A DNA stretch of 64,000 bases from Micavibrio sp. GTDB lineage: Bacteria > Pseudomonadota > Alphaproteobacteria > Micavibrionales > Micavibrionaceae. The stretch is taken from positions 110,745-174,744 of the forward strand of contig DUBU01000039.1 of NCBI GenBank assembly GCA_012960155.1. Direction: 5' to 3'. This document shows positions 63,801 to 64,000 of the stretch, piece after piece. The notes beneath the pieces are model-generated. The model saw only the letters and a program-made list of their open reading frames with translations, had not been told where the DNA came from and searched no databases. The translations under genes were made by a program, and so were the position numbers. Numbering within the stretch: the stretch's first letter is position 1; each line of letters begins with the position of its first letter.

Positions 63801-64000
63801 TTCAATATAGCAATCGGCAAGAATTTTGGCGGTGTCAGACACATCGCCTTTGTTACGCAAATGCGTGTTAAGACGGTTCATGCCTTCGAGGACACGATTA
63901 ACGCGCTTGATAACCTCGGGATCGTTGGCATCGTCTTCGCCGCGTTTATATACACGCGCTGACTGTACCCAAAGCTCGTCAATTTCAACATTATTCTTAG
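60840..64000 (-). CDS. giant RNase J-like beta-CASP metallo-nuclease, 5' end outside window
   Basis: The frame is open to the window edge, so at least 1052 residues; the ATG at 63881 is internal. RNase J proteins are about 555 residues. Metallo-beta-lactamase motif THDHYDH lies at 62949-62969, followed by GVSHSARC (His ligand) and TYGDGN (Asp ligand). Beta-CASP parts follow: LHDPTAVNYDGHAPTSEE, like the RNase J SDSTN segment, then DLTAVGRNAEL, ITGTQGNAEERF (bases near 61743-61760), NIHVSG and HGHGFREDL, and EIHHNPSRDNYHSRY. Compared with RNase J there are about 270 or more extra residues before the HxHxDH motif and about 150 inserted, charged and helical, between GRNAEL and TGTQG. The C-terminal 150 residues are Arg-rich. 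Likely 5'-3' exo/endoribonuclease by family; actual substrate unknown. Confidence 0.85.
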   Translation of the reverse strand, partial: KNNVEIDELWVQSARVYKRGEDDANDPEVIKRVNRVLEGMNRLNTHLRNKGDVSDTAKILADCYIEEAIGENLTIRGLHKEGGFAFTLAPLFVRKAGKGKDFTFSGLDEAGLKTLLGATINTIEPDKDFSESCNLVATDPQPGLVFDTGPEFKTHKNGDVSVRYYISPRQEIDGVNAAKLDKLLYFKFKKLSDNSYKLNEATFSGEKVDISNPENVLKLMGAAQRSGKDVARDEYPRYMDHFASFDLLDQISQLPTPPALKQGGEFLYLSLHGTGQEKRIEQYGDQIGLAEVFFHRGLRKDGTVSSVAHAVDFPFASGGTNSNFDGAIPDYIPFWDDIKSFSFTHDHYDHCDGMAYYAKAGKMKEKTVYATAEVKYFLDKKMDFLKVPRTLRPKIKVLKDETPICIKDETGTARLWVQPCPNGVSHSARCTPYIVTGCYGDDYYKGSVLTYGDGNAFTQKGIDFLKKGTRALGAMDGVTPEKVDRDLTVTLHDPTAVNYDGHAPTSEEVETNLQDILDIVASDKGVLMTPISTNDAEYTIGLNVAHNSGRDLTAVGRNAELRLSCKNLFGVQHDNDLREVYIDPFEEMRKPDPLIPQDVLDIYMASFNEVDVTDADIRRTKSKLVKEIKENEDLSNLEKQERIEAAEQDAYEIAHEAKLKKAQENTLSAYREILPPREREHIKSTKYYMLKSLMKHGSVVFDNDVNGYLMWKAIMERQETASIRATRTSQMAKSFRINPSRLMIFITGTQGNAEERFSTLQKFKDFFSLLDVDESVRNTGYKINAEDFVTVTTQSAIVGNEADQEAMINELCRNRNVTHIGAYMNGFKIYNPKGDRDRIMNAFRKQGWTPQLDPMGNIHVSGVPIHYHGHGFREDLKTMMTQAPSETHEIHHNPSRDNYHSRYRPLVREMGLPHSDYEPDDFNVMRVDRDAKEPSSKFKKIAQINPSYVLVRLQRKYAQYFGGWLDLRRVTLLRREGMNRTDGLMTRSDSDGVYQRKTTRMDWDRVSNPANFRPQGRTAKIAPSIVDRGPASSGLRSTPIWSNTSAKDLKPS

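Noticed and set aside
63879-63881. ATG at 63881 as the true start of the RNase J-like gene
   Set aside because: The frame stays open to the window edge with protein-like sequence (EIDELWVQSARVYKRGEDD), so the gene continues upstream.

Overview
This window looks like a chromosomal segment of an alphaproteobacterium with moderate, slightly AT-leaning base composition. Evidence: a CcrM-type GANTC adenine methyltransferase; an F0 ATP synthase operon with b and b' genes separate from F1; the yebC-ruvCAB-ybgC-tolQRAB block; a GTTC-N7-GTTC (LexA-type) box before ruvC; the DUF4164-zapA / 6S RNA / 5-FCL / TIGR00282 neighbourhood; and a DUF721 (DciA) gene beside mutY. The gene set is compatible with free-living alphaproteobacterial lineages, but species or order cannot be fixed from sequence reading alone. 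There is no prophage, insertion sequence, CRISPR array or rRNA operon. Coding density is high and no gene-free stretch exceeds about 255 bases.

Layout: 1-4.9 kb holds the 3' part of a FadE-type acyl-CoA dehydrogenase, an unrecognised protein and a histidine kinase/receiver pair. 4.9-6.7 kb is rplU-rpmA-obgE. 6.8-14 kb has two different PepN aminopeptidases, a small helical protein, a GNAT acetyltransferase and rnhB. 14-18 kb has a lipoprotein, ccrM with a very GANTC-rich upstream region, a secreted unknown and mutY. 18-26 kb carries dciA, efp, a SuhB-like phosphatase, an OmpA-domain protein, a DsbA-like protein and smc. 26.1-28.7 kb is the F0 operon. 28.7-34.8 kb is nadD, a possible small RNA, rsfS, rlmH, envC-like, ctpA, yibQ-like and rppH. 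34.8-42.1 kb (minus strand) is tolB-A-R-Q-ybgC, ruvB-A-C, a membrane protein and yebC. 42.3-47.8 kb has a receiver protein and partner, TIGR00282, a small unknown, 5-FCL, a 6S RNA candidate, an ornithine aminotransferase/YciI pair, zapA and DUF4164. 48-56.8 kb has tkt, tRNA-Cys, a second S41 protease, metA, tRNA-Asn, a dienelactone hydrolase, a GH63-like hydrolase and a membrane class III cyclase.

The last 7.2 kb is the most unusual part. Two very large minus-strand genes, separated by only two bases, encode an oversized RNase J-like beta-CASP metallo-nuclease (running off the window edge) and an oversized exonuclease I (SbcB)-like DEDDh exonuclease. Both keep recognisable catalytic cores but have large insertions and extensions. 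The tight coupling suggests a two-component nucleic-acid degradation machine that I do not recognise as a described system.

Other regulatory points: eight GANTC sites in 164 bp before ccrM; a 10-bp-arm inverted repeat wrapped around the -10 box and start codon of metA, whose transcript may be leaderless; and an apparent ATT start codon for rsfS behind a strong Shine-Dalgarno. The tol locus ends at tolB without pal.
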